Positions 35,401 through 47,400 of a DNA stretch of 64,000 nucleotides are shown here, one piece after another. A program made the translations under genes and the position numbers. The stretch is from Galaxea fascicularis (lineage: Eukaryota; Cnidaria; Anthozoa; Scleractinia; Euphylliidae). A model generated the notes under the pieces. That model searched no databases. It was not told the origin of the DNA and saw nothing but the letters and a program-made list of their open reading frames with translations. The stretch's first letter is position 1, and each line of letters begins with the position of its first letter. The stretch lies in the NCBI GenBank assembly GCA_948470475.1, contig OX419341.1, positions 23,565,388-23,629,387 on the forward strand, in the 5' to 3' direction.

Positions 35401-38400
35401 TATCTGCTGTAAATCCCTTGTCCTTTGCCCCCCTTTCCCCTTGACCTTAATGCCAGTCTTGACGGGTTAGTTGTGCTTGACTGGTATATTTGTTCTGCCC
35501 TACTGGGTCAAGTTGGGTAAGAGATAAGCATTTATGGTGTTGTAACTTGGTTTTGACATTATGTCATTAGGAAACACTGCTGTTTATTCTCAGAACACTG
35601 TTTCATTTCTATTTGTCCATTTTCCAGACTGTCTGTTTTTTCGTAAAGTAAAGTGCATTCATGTATTGTTGTGACGTTGGTTACATCTTTGTTCCTCCAT
35701 CCATCCATCCATCCATCCATCCTTTTTCTTAACACATGTGAAACAGACAGAGGTCTTACCTTGCAGTAAGTTTTCATCAAACCTCAGTTGCTGGCATATT
35801 TTTCTTCCTTTTAAAATTTGCAAGGAGCTCTCTCCCAAAACTACACCTCTATTGTTTTATTGGGCCAGTTTTAAATCACATAATGACATAAAGTCAACAT
35901 TCCATCTTCTGTTGTCAGGTTTTTTTTTAGCATAAAAAAAGGTTCTTATCATTGCAGATGAAAGAGTAGTAAAAAATTTATGGGGTGAACTCCCAACCTG
36001 ATTTAGAAATATCAGTGAAGAACATAAATGCCACTTTTAAAGATTTTATAAACAGATATTTAGCACCACATTAGTTTGTGTTAAGTTTTAAAAAGGTAAC
36101 TTAAGGAATGGTGATTGTGAATAACAGATCCATAATTTGTGAAAGGGAATAGCAAAACTTGGGTCTTTCACTGAAAACAAACTTGGTTTACGGGTTGTTA
36201 GTGTCATGCATGATCAGGCAGTTGAGTTTGCAGTGGGTGTTGGAACAGGTATCCACAGCCAATCAGTGAACTTGTGGACAGGAACCTGTTATAACCGTTC
36301 TTGTTTTTTTTTTGTCATTAACTGTTATATTTCTTGGAACTCTGTTAACTTTATAACACACATGTCACTGTCTTGCACTCCATGAAGACAAAAGCACATT
36401 GGAAGATGTAAACTTTTTGAAAGAGTTACCCAATATAATGTGTTACAACCCCAATTTCCCCCCAGTATTGCAGATCTTTTTTCTGATATTAATATTTCAT
36501 GGTGTAATCACACATGTGAAGTAAAACTGGTCCAATAAGTCAGAGAAAAACAATGTGTTTTTGTCTTCAAAATTTGGATTGCAATCTCATATAATCAAAT
36601 TCTCTGAAATTGAAACACTAAACTTTAATGTCATATGCTTCTTCCTCTGCAGAGAGAATTGAATGCGCTGTGGATCCATCATTTGAATAACTGGAGCTCC
36701 TTGCTTATTCCATAACTCTTGTGGAATCAGAAGCCTGATTCACTGAACTATAACCAGAAAAATAAACTGCAGTGTTAATCACTTATCAGTTAAACATTTT
36801 GGAGAAGGTCATCTTGTGATATATCCCTTTGTTGCATGCTTCTGTTATTAAAATTTGCATTCAAGTGATCATGAGTAAAGCAATAAATTTGTTAGCATGA
36901 TAAAAGTTGCCTAAATGGAAAAAAAAGCATTTAATTGAAGTGTTTGCCACTTAAAAGGTGTGAGTTACATTCTAAACCAGGAGTAATTTCTGCCAGTATA
37001 GTTGGATTATTTGAAAACGATGCATGTAGCTAAATGCTTGCAAAGCTGTCAATGTGTAGGTTTAATTTAGCACACGTAAAGTACAGGATCAAAGTGACAA
37101 AATACCATAATCTTAAAGATTGAATTCAAGAGTAAGATTTGGTAAAAGGCTGCAGGTCTTAAATATTTCATTTTCTCACTAGCAAAGTTTATTTATTTTG
37201 ACCAAATCTCTCTCTTGATTTGGTGAAGAATTTATTTGGGGAGTTGAACTTGCAATAATATTAATTTATTGCTGCCCTGTAAATTTTCATTAATCTGTTC
37301 ATTTGTGATGACAATTTTTTTTACCACCCACTATATTTAGCAGCTGTTTGATTTTAATTGATGCTAAACATTGTAAACAGCTTTAAACATCAAGGAAATG
37401 ATTGTTTTTTAGTCCATAAGGAATATTTCCCAGGCTTAAGTCAGTTTTAATGTTTTGCACCTTTACATTTTTAACACTTAAGATAATAAGTACCTTTCAG
37501 TTCATTGTGCATTTGTTTGAACTTTCAAACCTGCGCTTGACTTGTATTGTGAGTGTTTTTAGCCAGTAGTGAAATAAACGGAGATAACTGCTCCATTCTG
37601 TGTGTGTTAATTCTCTTTTCTTTAATAAATTAATCTGATTCTCCACTAAGCATGTTCAGCTGTTAGCCTCAAGACAGAATTTAAAGAATGTAACCCTGTG
37701 CAAACTAAGCATAAAACTGAACCATTTCTTGTTAATGTGGTGTAGGGCCAGAGCTGGTAGTGCTAAGGGGTATCTGGTGATGGGTAATTGTCCTAATCTG
37801 GGGTTGTTTTCTCTTCCATTCATTTCTTTATTTATTTTCCTCCTTTATTGCATGCTTAGTGACTAATAAGATCACCAATCATTAGGTAAAACCTTTTTCT
37901 CTTTAGATTTTTTCTCTAAGCTTTACACATTTTTCTCATTCAACATTAATTATTTCTAATTTCTACATTCTTTCAATTTTGGATTTTTGCAAACACCCAA
38001 AATGGCATTTAGCACCAAATAACTTGATTTTATTTAACCATAACACCTTTCGTCTAGCTTTAGTCACCAGTCTTTTTCTATCATTTTTCTTTCCTTAAGT
38101 ACAAGCCATGGCTAATTTATTATTTACACTGGCTCTCCTGTGTCTGTAATGTAATTTCTCATTCACTGTTCATTTGTCTTATCTTTGTATCTTTTCCCCA
38201 GATCTATTGATAAGTTACAGCATAAAATTTGTCTGTCAGAACTTAAAAAAAAAAACAAAAAAACTTAAATTTTAAAGGATCTGATAAACTTCATCTAGCA
38301 TTACTGCCTGAACACTGAAAAAAATGACTTAGGGAATAACAAGTAGAATAATATCAGAGAAAGGTATATTGGATCAGCAGAAAATTCAATTTAATTTTTG

Positions 38401-41400
38401 AGACATTTAATCTAACTTATTAACATTCAGCCTTAAAATAAATTTTTTTTTTACCTTTTATGCCCTAACCATTCTTTTGCGTGAATGTTAGGAAATGAAT
38501 CTTGACTTCATAAACACTTAATTTAATTTTTTTTGTTAGATTTCTTTAGGGTAGAAAAAGTATTTTAAGTGCTATTGGAACAAATAAGTGAATAGAGGTG
38601 TTTATTTAAATACGAAGTAGCTTTCCTAACTTCCTGTGTGGTGGCAGGTGTTACCAGAACCTCTTAACAATAAGCATTCTCATTGGCTGTTTGCGCTTTC
38701 TTTCCCCCTCTTTTGAATTGTTTCCTGTGGTTTTAATAAAACCATTTTTTAGATTACAAACAAGTATAAAACTATAATCCACCTACTTAGCATAAGATTT
38801 TACCAGTCAAATTTATTCTTTTCATGTGATATTGCCACACTTTATTGCCACACTTTTGATGGTTAAAGGGAGCTTTTTCAATTTATTTTCTTATTTTGTG
38901 GTGTCAACCACCTGTGTTCTTAAACTTGTGAAATGAAAAGCTTAAAAGTGACTGCTGTTATGACCAAACCATGTAGACATACAATACTAAGGTTAAAATT
39001 ATCACACATACCTTGATAAGTGTTCTATGGTTTCAAACCAATATAAATTTAAATTGTTAAATGTAATAAATTTCAAAGCTGTTGTGATTAGGAAGTAACA
39101 TTGTTGAGACTTAGTTCTGACATTTAAGCTCTTATACCTTGTAATTTATGCAGAATTGTATGATAGGTGTACAAGCACTACCAACAGCTGTTTCTTCCAA
39201 ATCATTTAAATTAAATTTGCATGTTTAGTTGTGTAAGTTTAAGTTTGGTAGAGAAAATAAAAAGCAAATACTGTCTAAGCCATGCAGCTACTCTACTATT
39301 TCTATGATTGGGCTTGTTGTAGGAAATTTCTTGTACTCAATTATCTTAAATTTTACCAGAAATGTAATTGTACATTATTTTGCAGAGGATCAATAGAGGG
39401 GTGGTGTTTGTCTGTTTTTATAGTGTTATCTTTCTCGACATTTTCTCTGAGTCACAAAACTCATTTCCTGGTGTGGTTTCTTGGTACTGTCTCTTCCTTG
39501 AGTACAGTAACATTGAATTTAACTTACATTTGGTTATCCTCATGAAAGATGAATACCGGTAAACTCTTACCTTCTTGGCAGCACCCCGATAAAACCACAA
39601 AATTGTAGAGGGGTTTGAATTGATGGCTTGACATGTGCTGATTGGTGGCTACACTAATTTAATGTCAAGGGTAATCATTCTCCTTGTCGTTAAATGATTA
39701 TTGTAGGTTATCTGCCAGGTTTATTTGAGAACAAATGGATTGTTTATTCTTAACTCTTAAATTTTCATAACTTTCAAACAGTATTATTCTCCCTGTAATT
39801 CCATTTGTTTTACTGTTAGATGATAAACAGTGTTGGGTTGTGTGAGTTTAAGGGATTATTTCTCCTTTTGTTTGCAGTGAAGGATCCAAAGAAAATCAAG
39901 AGGGAGAGAATATCAGTCCATGGATTTTACAGAATAGGAAAAGTCATAGGAGATGGAAACTTTGCTGTTGTTAGAGAGTGTAAAAATAGGTATGTCTGGT
40001 TGTCATTAGCTTACACATTGTAGCAGGTGATTAACTTTTACCAGGAATATTTTGTAGATTATGTTTTATTATGGTACTGCTCCCTGTTATTAGTTTTGAA
40101 ATCATTAATACTACGACTGTCAGTTGAATTTGGACCGAGGGAAGTTTGGCACTCAAGTTTTGCTGTTGAAACCATGTTGTTGTCAAAGCGAATGCAAATA
40201 GTATCAATTGGCAAATTTTAGGGCTGTGATATCATCGATCTTAACATGACAGCGGGAAAAGTTGCCAATGGATACCATTTGCGTTCACCTTGACAACAAC
40301 ATGGTTTCAATGGCAAAACTTGGGCACCAAACTTCTCTGGTGCAAACTCAACTAATAATCGTAGTAAATATTATAGCTTTAATTTATTACAAGTGAGTCA
40401 AGATGTTTTTCCTTGCTTGATACATTTACCTGAAATGTATTTGCTTTATGTTCTACTGGGTTCTCTGAGTTCTAAAGCCATGGCTACATAAGCAATTTTT
40501 TGCTTGCAATGGCGATGCAATATTTTTTCAATTGTTGCTTTTCCAGCGTGCACTTAAAATCACACCAGGTACTTTCTCGTTCTCATGAAAACGTGTTCCC
40601 AGTAATGTGCAAGTAAAATTTGTATCCACATTTTTTTTATGAAAGACTTGCAAGAGGGCTCGTTTCAAGAGAAAGCTTAGTAGAATTCAGAAATGGCTAT
40701 GTTTCTAATAAAAACAACATTTTGTGTACAAACGTTCTCGTTTTTACTTTCAGGAAAACTAATAAAGAATATGCATTAAAAATTATTAGCAAAGCCAAAG
40801 TAAAAGGCAAGGTAAGTTGGAGACAGCAGTTAGAGCAATAAAATTAATTTTAACCTGCAACCCAGAAAAGCTGTTTACCTATCTGTTAGTCTTTCCAATT
40901 TAGCAAGCATAGAAACGGAAAAGTATGGTCACATAAACAAACCCGTCGCCATCAGCTCACACTGAATTTACAAACAAACTGTGATGGCCATTGTGTACAT
41001 GTAAAAATATGTTTTGTTATTGTTCTTTCAGGAACATATGGTAGAAAATGAAATAAGTATACTGAGAAGAGTAAAACACAAAAATATTGTAGAACTTATT
41101 GAGGAGTATGAAACTCCGAAGGAGATTTTCCTGGTGATGGAGTTAGTCAAGGTAAGAATCAACAAGTTGGTAATTCAAATACTGTAATATTCATTTCTTT
41201 CTGTTCCTTCCAATGCACATAGCAGTATGATGCTTCACGGGGCAGGCCTAGATAGATAGGTTAATTATTTGAACCTTGCAGAGATTTTCTTGTTAGAGTC
41301 CCTAGTCCAGAGCTTATAAATCACCAATAGACTAAGCTCATGCAGGGCTGTCTTTATTTTTATCAATTGGCAGGAGTGTGCTGTTGTGCTACAGTCAATA

Positions 41401-44400
41401 TTTTCTTATTACAGTAGTTAGTAATCTAACTCGGAGTTCCCTGGGAAAATACACTGCCCCTGGCCCTTCATGTCAGCCATGTTCATGATTGAAAAATTGT
41501 CGGAAAGTCATCTAAGACAAAAAATAGTTTTGGGCATTAAAGCCTTCAATTGAATGTCGTAAAGCCAAAAACAAAGTAATTACTTTGACAACCAATCACA
41601 GCAGACGCCAACAATGCAATAAACCAATCAGAATATGGCATGTGACTTGCGTAAAGCATGAAAAATTCATGCATGCAAGTCACGACTGGGTTTGGTTTTG
41701 CTTCTCATTAGTTGAGAAAGTGGCATGAGTTTGGTGGCCAATCATACACCAAAGTACTGTAATTATCATACGAAATGTAATTATCATTCAACACTCAAAT
41801 GAAAACCGTTTTAATTGCAACAAAATCCCTATCTCTCCTCTCTCTGACCCTGGAGTTTAAGTAAATGTGGTATTTTCTGAGCAAAAAAAGAGACTTTCCT
41901 CAGTCTGAAAATGACACACTTAATATTTGCTTTATTGTTGTTCAGGGTGGAGATCTTTTCGAGGCCATAGTCCGAGCAACCAAATACACAGAAAAAGATG
42001 CCAGTCACATGATCAGAGACCTGGCAGCTGCACTGCATTACTTGCATTCAATGAATGTTGTCCATAGAGATATAAAGCCAGAGAATTTATTAGTAAGTAT
42101 ACACATGCCCTTTAAGATTTCCACAAAATGTTTAAGGTAGATCTTTCATATTGGGGCTGTATGACAAAACACACTTGAACATTCTTTTTTTTTAAAGACT
42201 TTTTATTTAAGCACACAGATTACACAGATAAAGTCGTCACAATTATTCATAACATAACTGAAACCCTCCATAATATTACTACATCTGTGGTACACTGTAC
42301 TAACTACTTAATAACCTCGACCGTTTGGTCGTTACGGGAAAATCTCAAACTGAGGCCTTACCGTATTGACCGAGCGATAGCGAGGTCAATATAGCTAGGC
42401 CGAGGTTTGAGATTTTCCCGTAACGACCAAACGGTCAAGGTTATTAAGTTGTTTATTATATGGCTAACATAACGGTTCTAACGGAAAAAAAAATTAGTTC
42501 AAGCACAAGTTGTCGCTTCACGGTAATCATTATTTTTTTCCAAACTCAGGTCAAACGTTTCACTAACAGTTTTTCTGGTCGTGTTTTCAGTTTTTTGCTC
42601 TAGAGGCACCAATTTTCAATGTAAATAAAACAAATGTGGCCTTTGGACGACTTTTTGTTGTTTTTGTTCCTAATTTGCATCATACGTAATCAGCCCGTGG
42701 GCATTACGGGAGAATAATGCCCTAGCGCTTCGCTTCGCTTAGCCAATCAGAGCACGCATTATATCGTATACAAACACTAGCCATATAATAAAGTAATCTT
42801 ATTGGTTTAGTAATGTGGTCAAACAAAGAGTGAAAGATAAAAAAAAGCATGAGCATTTTTAGTGCCAACAGTGGTGTTGACTGTCATAGAATGGAGCCAT
42901 CGATTTGACAGATGGAAAGATCAATGGAACGTACACATTCAAACTGAACACCCTTTTTGCACAAAGTGCTTCAACTGATTGGTCTTAAACACGGAAATTT
43001 GTTTCTTTGTGTTTGCACAGGTTGTAAATTATTCAGATAATAGGAAGTCTCTGAAGCTAGCAGACTTTGGTTTAGCAACAGAAGTCAAAAGTCCAATGTT
43101 CCTTGTGTGTGGAACGCCAACGTATGTTGCACCGGAGATTCTGGATGAATCAGGGTATGTATTTTAACCTCAACAATTTCTGTCAGTTGTCAAGTTAGGG
43201 TTCAAGATAAAATCAGAGCTTTTAGCCTGAATTTATAGGCTTTTTTTCTCAAGGCTGAATTTTTTGCCAATCATTAGATGTAATTTTCTATTGCTTCCGT
43301 GAAAAATCGCCAGCAAGTGTGACCAAAGTGCCGGCTGTCACCGGCAGCCAGCTGCTATTTTGAACCTTGCAAGCAGTGACTGCATATGAAATAAATCCAC
43401 TGATTTGGCAACTCACATGAAACCGCAAACTGAAAAAGTGATCAACATTACAGTTTGTGTTATAGCCATCTGTGTCTCATTACTTTTCTTTTACTACACG
43501 ATAGACTGTCCATAAATATTTCTAGTGTTCATGGTTTTCCAAGTTTCACAGTAAAATGCCGAATTCTTTTTACAGAGAGTGTTACCTTTCAAATGATAGT
43601 TTTTAAAATTATTGTAGTGCCAAAATTGTGCATTTTGTTACTTAAAATTTTGTCTTTTGCAGTTATGGACTTAAGGTTGACATTTGGGCAGCAGGAGTTA
43701 TTACATATATTCTGCTTTGTGGATTTCCACCATTCAGAAGGTTTGTCCCTGCAGGTTATCACTGAAATAAATAAACAGTTTGATAACATTGCTTGGATTA
43801 TGAACCTATCAATGATTACTAATCTTGAGACCATCCAGGCTTCACTGTGCTGTAAAGTATTTTTTACTCCTTGCAATTAACATTATCAATTATGAATAAT
43901 TATATATAGAGAGAGCAATTTTTTTCTTGTTTTTATTGCAGCCCTGATCAGGATGAACTGTTTGACTTGATCCTTGCGGGGGAATTTGAATATCTGTCGC
44001 CATTTTGGGATGACATTTCTGATTCCGCTAAGGTATTGCATTTATTTTCTTGTTGATGCATTGTTGTTGTCGTCTCAAGTCCTAGTGGTATGCTTTTCAA
44101 GATGGTTGAAATAAATTGAAGCTCATCTCCTATAATTTGGAATAAAAATGGTCAAAGGAATATCAAACAACTACTTTTCTACATCAGAAGGGAAGTGGTA
44201 ACAGAGATCAAATCATTTGAGTGTGACAGCAACATAGAATTTCTGGAAGTGTATTCACAAAGGTTTGCAAACTTGTTTGTTTTATAGGATCTTATAAATC
44301 AGATGCTTATTGTGGATGACAATAAAAGGTTCTCTGCACTTCAGGTGTTGAATCACTCTTGGATCAAGGTACATGATTTCACTATAATTCCCCTGCACCT

Positions 44401-47400
44401 TAAAATTTACTTGTTTTGGTGGTGCCAACTCAATCTAGCTGGCAAAAATTACGTGGGATACCACAGGCAGACCACGTCTAAAATTTGGTTGAGTTTCATC
44501 GTCATCATAGTCGCATATGGTAAATAGCCACATGCTTGTTATGCCCTGTTGGCCAGGGTTACTTCTTGGATGGGTGACCGCCTCTGATATCCAGTGTTGA
44601 CTTTTTTTTGTCTTTGTCTTTTTTTTTTCTTTTTCATGTACAACTTCCCCACCAACGCAGCACCACAGTTTGTTTAGAAACTACCCCCTTTATCCTTGTT
44701 CTATATGTGCTCATTTGTCGGAGAAAACCTTTTATGTTAAGTTATAATTCTCACACCAGTGTGACATAGATTGACGATATATAACTGATTGGAAAGAGAT
44801 TGATTTGTTCCTTTTGTGTTTTCAACTGTGAATAATAATTATAGCATTTCACTTGAGTGTGTCCCGAACCGTCGTAAAGGCTAGCGGTAAATTGGTCCTG
44901 AGAGTGAATTCAGATATTACCCATTTACGCAAACCACGTTAACACCTCCAGGCATCTTGTTTTAAAGTTAATAACTACTTGCTTGCTAGGATGATGTTAG
45001 AAGTCTTAGAATATCTTTGCAAAACGAATGAAGAACTTAGAGCGTAGAATAGGTACTCCCTAAATCTAGTTTACACCAACACTGGGGGATTTGAAGGGTT
45101 GTTTAGAAACTGCATAGGTGATGGAGCACCTTGATGGATCTAATAGTAGGCAAAGCAGACTGGTGATCGGCAGATGGTGTTCACAGGCACTACTTCCTGA
45201 TCTGATCCCACCCTATACCGGTTTTCTTATTCTAATGAGTGATTCTGCACTTATCAGTAACAAATTGTTCTTTGTCTGGCTCAGTTACACTATCTCTCAG
45301 TTAGAAACTAATTGATTGATTGATTAATTGATTAATTCCTTGACTACTCTAACTAATTCTAACCCATACTGTAACCCATAACTCTTCAACAACTTTAACT
45401 ATTAACATACTGAAACACTAAAAGTGCTTTCATGACAAAACTACCGGTAATTAAAGTTTCCACCATTATGTTGGCAAATAAAGTTGGATTGTTTGAATGT
45501 GGTAAGAAACTTTTTGAAAGCCTATCAAACTTGTTACAAATCATAGCAACTCCCTTACATTTTGTGAGATTGATGGATGTGTGTGAAATTTGTGGAATGT
45601 GATTCAAGGAAGGATGAAAAGGTTAATTTCCACAAAGTAGCATGTTTTGGAAAGTGGTCAAGATTATGTATGCATAAGTTTGCCAATAGCACTACATGGC
45701 TTGCTACAGTAGAGAGGAGATTGTGCTAGGGGTTGAGTTGGAATGCAGTGTAGTATAGTCAAGTTAAGTCCAGAAGGGAACAAAACAATTGGGTTGAGAA
45801 GAGCATAGAGAAGACAAGTTCAGTCCAGTTGAGTTGGAATAGATTAGGCTAATTATAATGTTACCACATTTATTCATCAGTTTTAGGTAATTTGCAGTCA
45901 GTGGAGCATTAACTTGGGTCAGGCACAACAATAAATTTTCAGTTATACTTTCTCATGCATTTCTACATGTAGACGTTTGAGTCATTCAAGTCCTGTTGTG
46001 GAAACACTTGGTTTAAAAAGTGGGACCTGGAAAATGCATTGTTTTGGAAATACTCTGTGTGGAGAGGTGAAAACAGAGACTTTCAAAAATGGTGACATGA
46101 AAAGCATCATATGTCATTGGTTCCGGTCCAAAGACCTTGTATTGAAAGTGGACGCTCCACTTTACACGGCGCAATCCCAGGTCCCAGTTGTTTGCGTGTG
46201 TTTTAGTGTGGATAGGTGTGGATAAAAAATTTTTTACCCCAATTTTGCAGAAATGAAAACAGACACTATTGAAAACATATTAGTGTGTAAACCTTTTATG
46301 CTGCAGTGTTCTTCATTTGTAAGAACCTTCATCAGTCATCATTCATCCACTCATTCATTCTCCCATAGGGTCACACAACTGGAGACAAGGACATCCATGT
46401 TAATCTTAGAATGGAGATAACAAGAAATTTTGATCCACGTAGAAGATTGAAAGGAGCTGCCATAGCTGTCCAAACGGTAAATTATTTCTCCAAGAAAACA
46501 CTTGGCAATTCAAAGAAGCTCTCTTTGCAGAGAGGCCATCAACCTTTTGATACCAAGAAAGTTGTTTTCTCAGATGAAGTTCTTAATGTGTCTTCTGAAA
46601 CTAGTTCTACTCGTGATGTGCATCATGGGTCAGACAGCAAGTTGAATTATTCTGAAAATATGTGGGAAAACGTAGTAGACAGTTTGAGTAGTGGGAATTT
46701 TCCATTGAGACATTTAAGCAGTCCAGAAATTCATTGCCCAGCAGAAGAAAGGAGACATGGTATTTCAGAGCTTGTGCTGAATGCCCTCAGTGAAGAAAGT
46801 GTTCTTCCATATCAGCATGGTCTTTTGTGGTCAGATTCTAAGTGCAAACCAATTTTGAAGACAAGGCACAGTCCTTCCTCGCAGGGAAAAAGTTCACATG
46901 ACAGTTGTAGAGTTAATGATGTGAATGACGACATCAAGGTCAAGAAGAGAAAGAGATCTTGTGGTGCAAAGGTGGAATCTAAAGATGGAACTCCAATAAA
47001 CAGATTTTCTGTTCCAGAAATTACTGAAAACAATTCAGTTAACTTTGGACAGTTTGTTGAAAGAGACATCATCCTAAAACCTGCCCTAATAGTGGAGGAG
47101 GAAAACAGTGTCCCCCCCTGACTTGTTTCTCCAAGTTAGGCAGTAATATTATTGTGGTATTATCACAATTAATGGCCGCCAGGTTAAGACATCAAACTTT
47201 TGTGCTCTGGATAAATTAATTTGAAGCCAAATGTTAAATGGTAAATTAAAAGTGTTTAATAGAGAATTTTGTTGAGTTTTTAGTTAAATGGAAATTCAAA
47301 TGCTTTCTCACAAGAAAGTTGCTTAACTATGATTTCAAGTCTGAACTAAGTTCTAGGTTCTAGGTTCTTCTTTAGAGGTAACCATGTTTTGTGTTTACCT

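Noticed and set aside
35559..35780. Minus-strand open frame with DGWMDGW repeat
   Set aside because: Produced by the (TCCA)n simple repeat at about 35697-35721.
39820..39877. In-frame start [11 protein letters not shown] before the kinase exon as a kinase-only gene
   Set aside because: The acceptor TTTGCAG at 39877 splices this away in the main model and no promoter is visible; kept only as a remote possibility.
44548..44611. Working 5S rRNA gene
   Set aside because: The 5' half and internal box A are missing and the terminal stem is degenerate.
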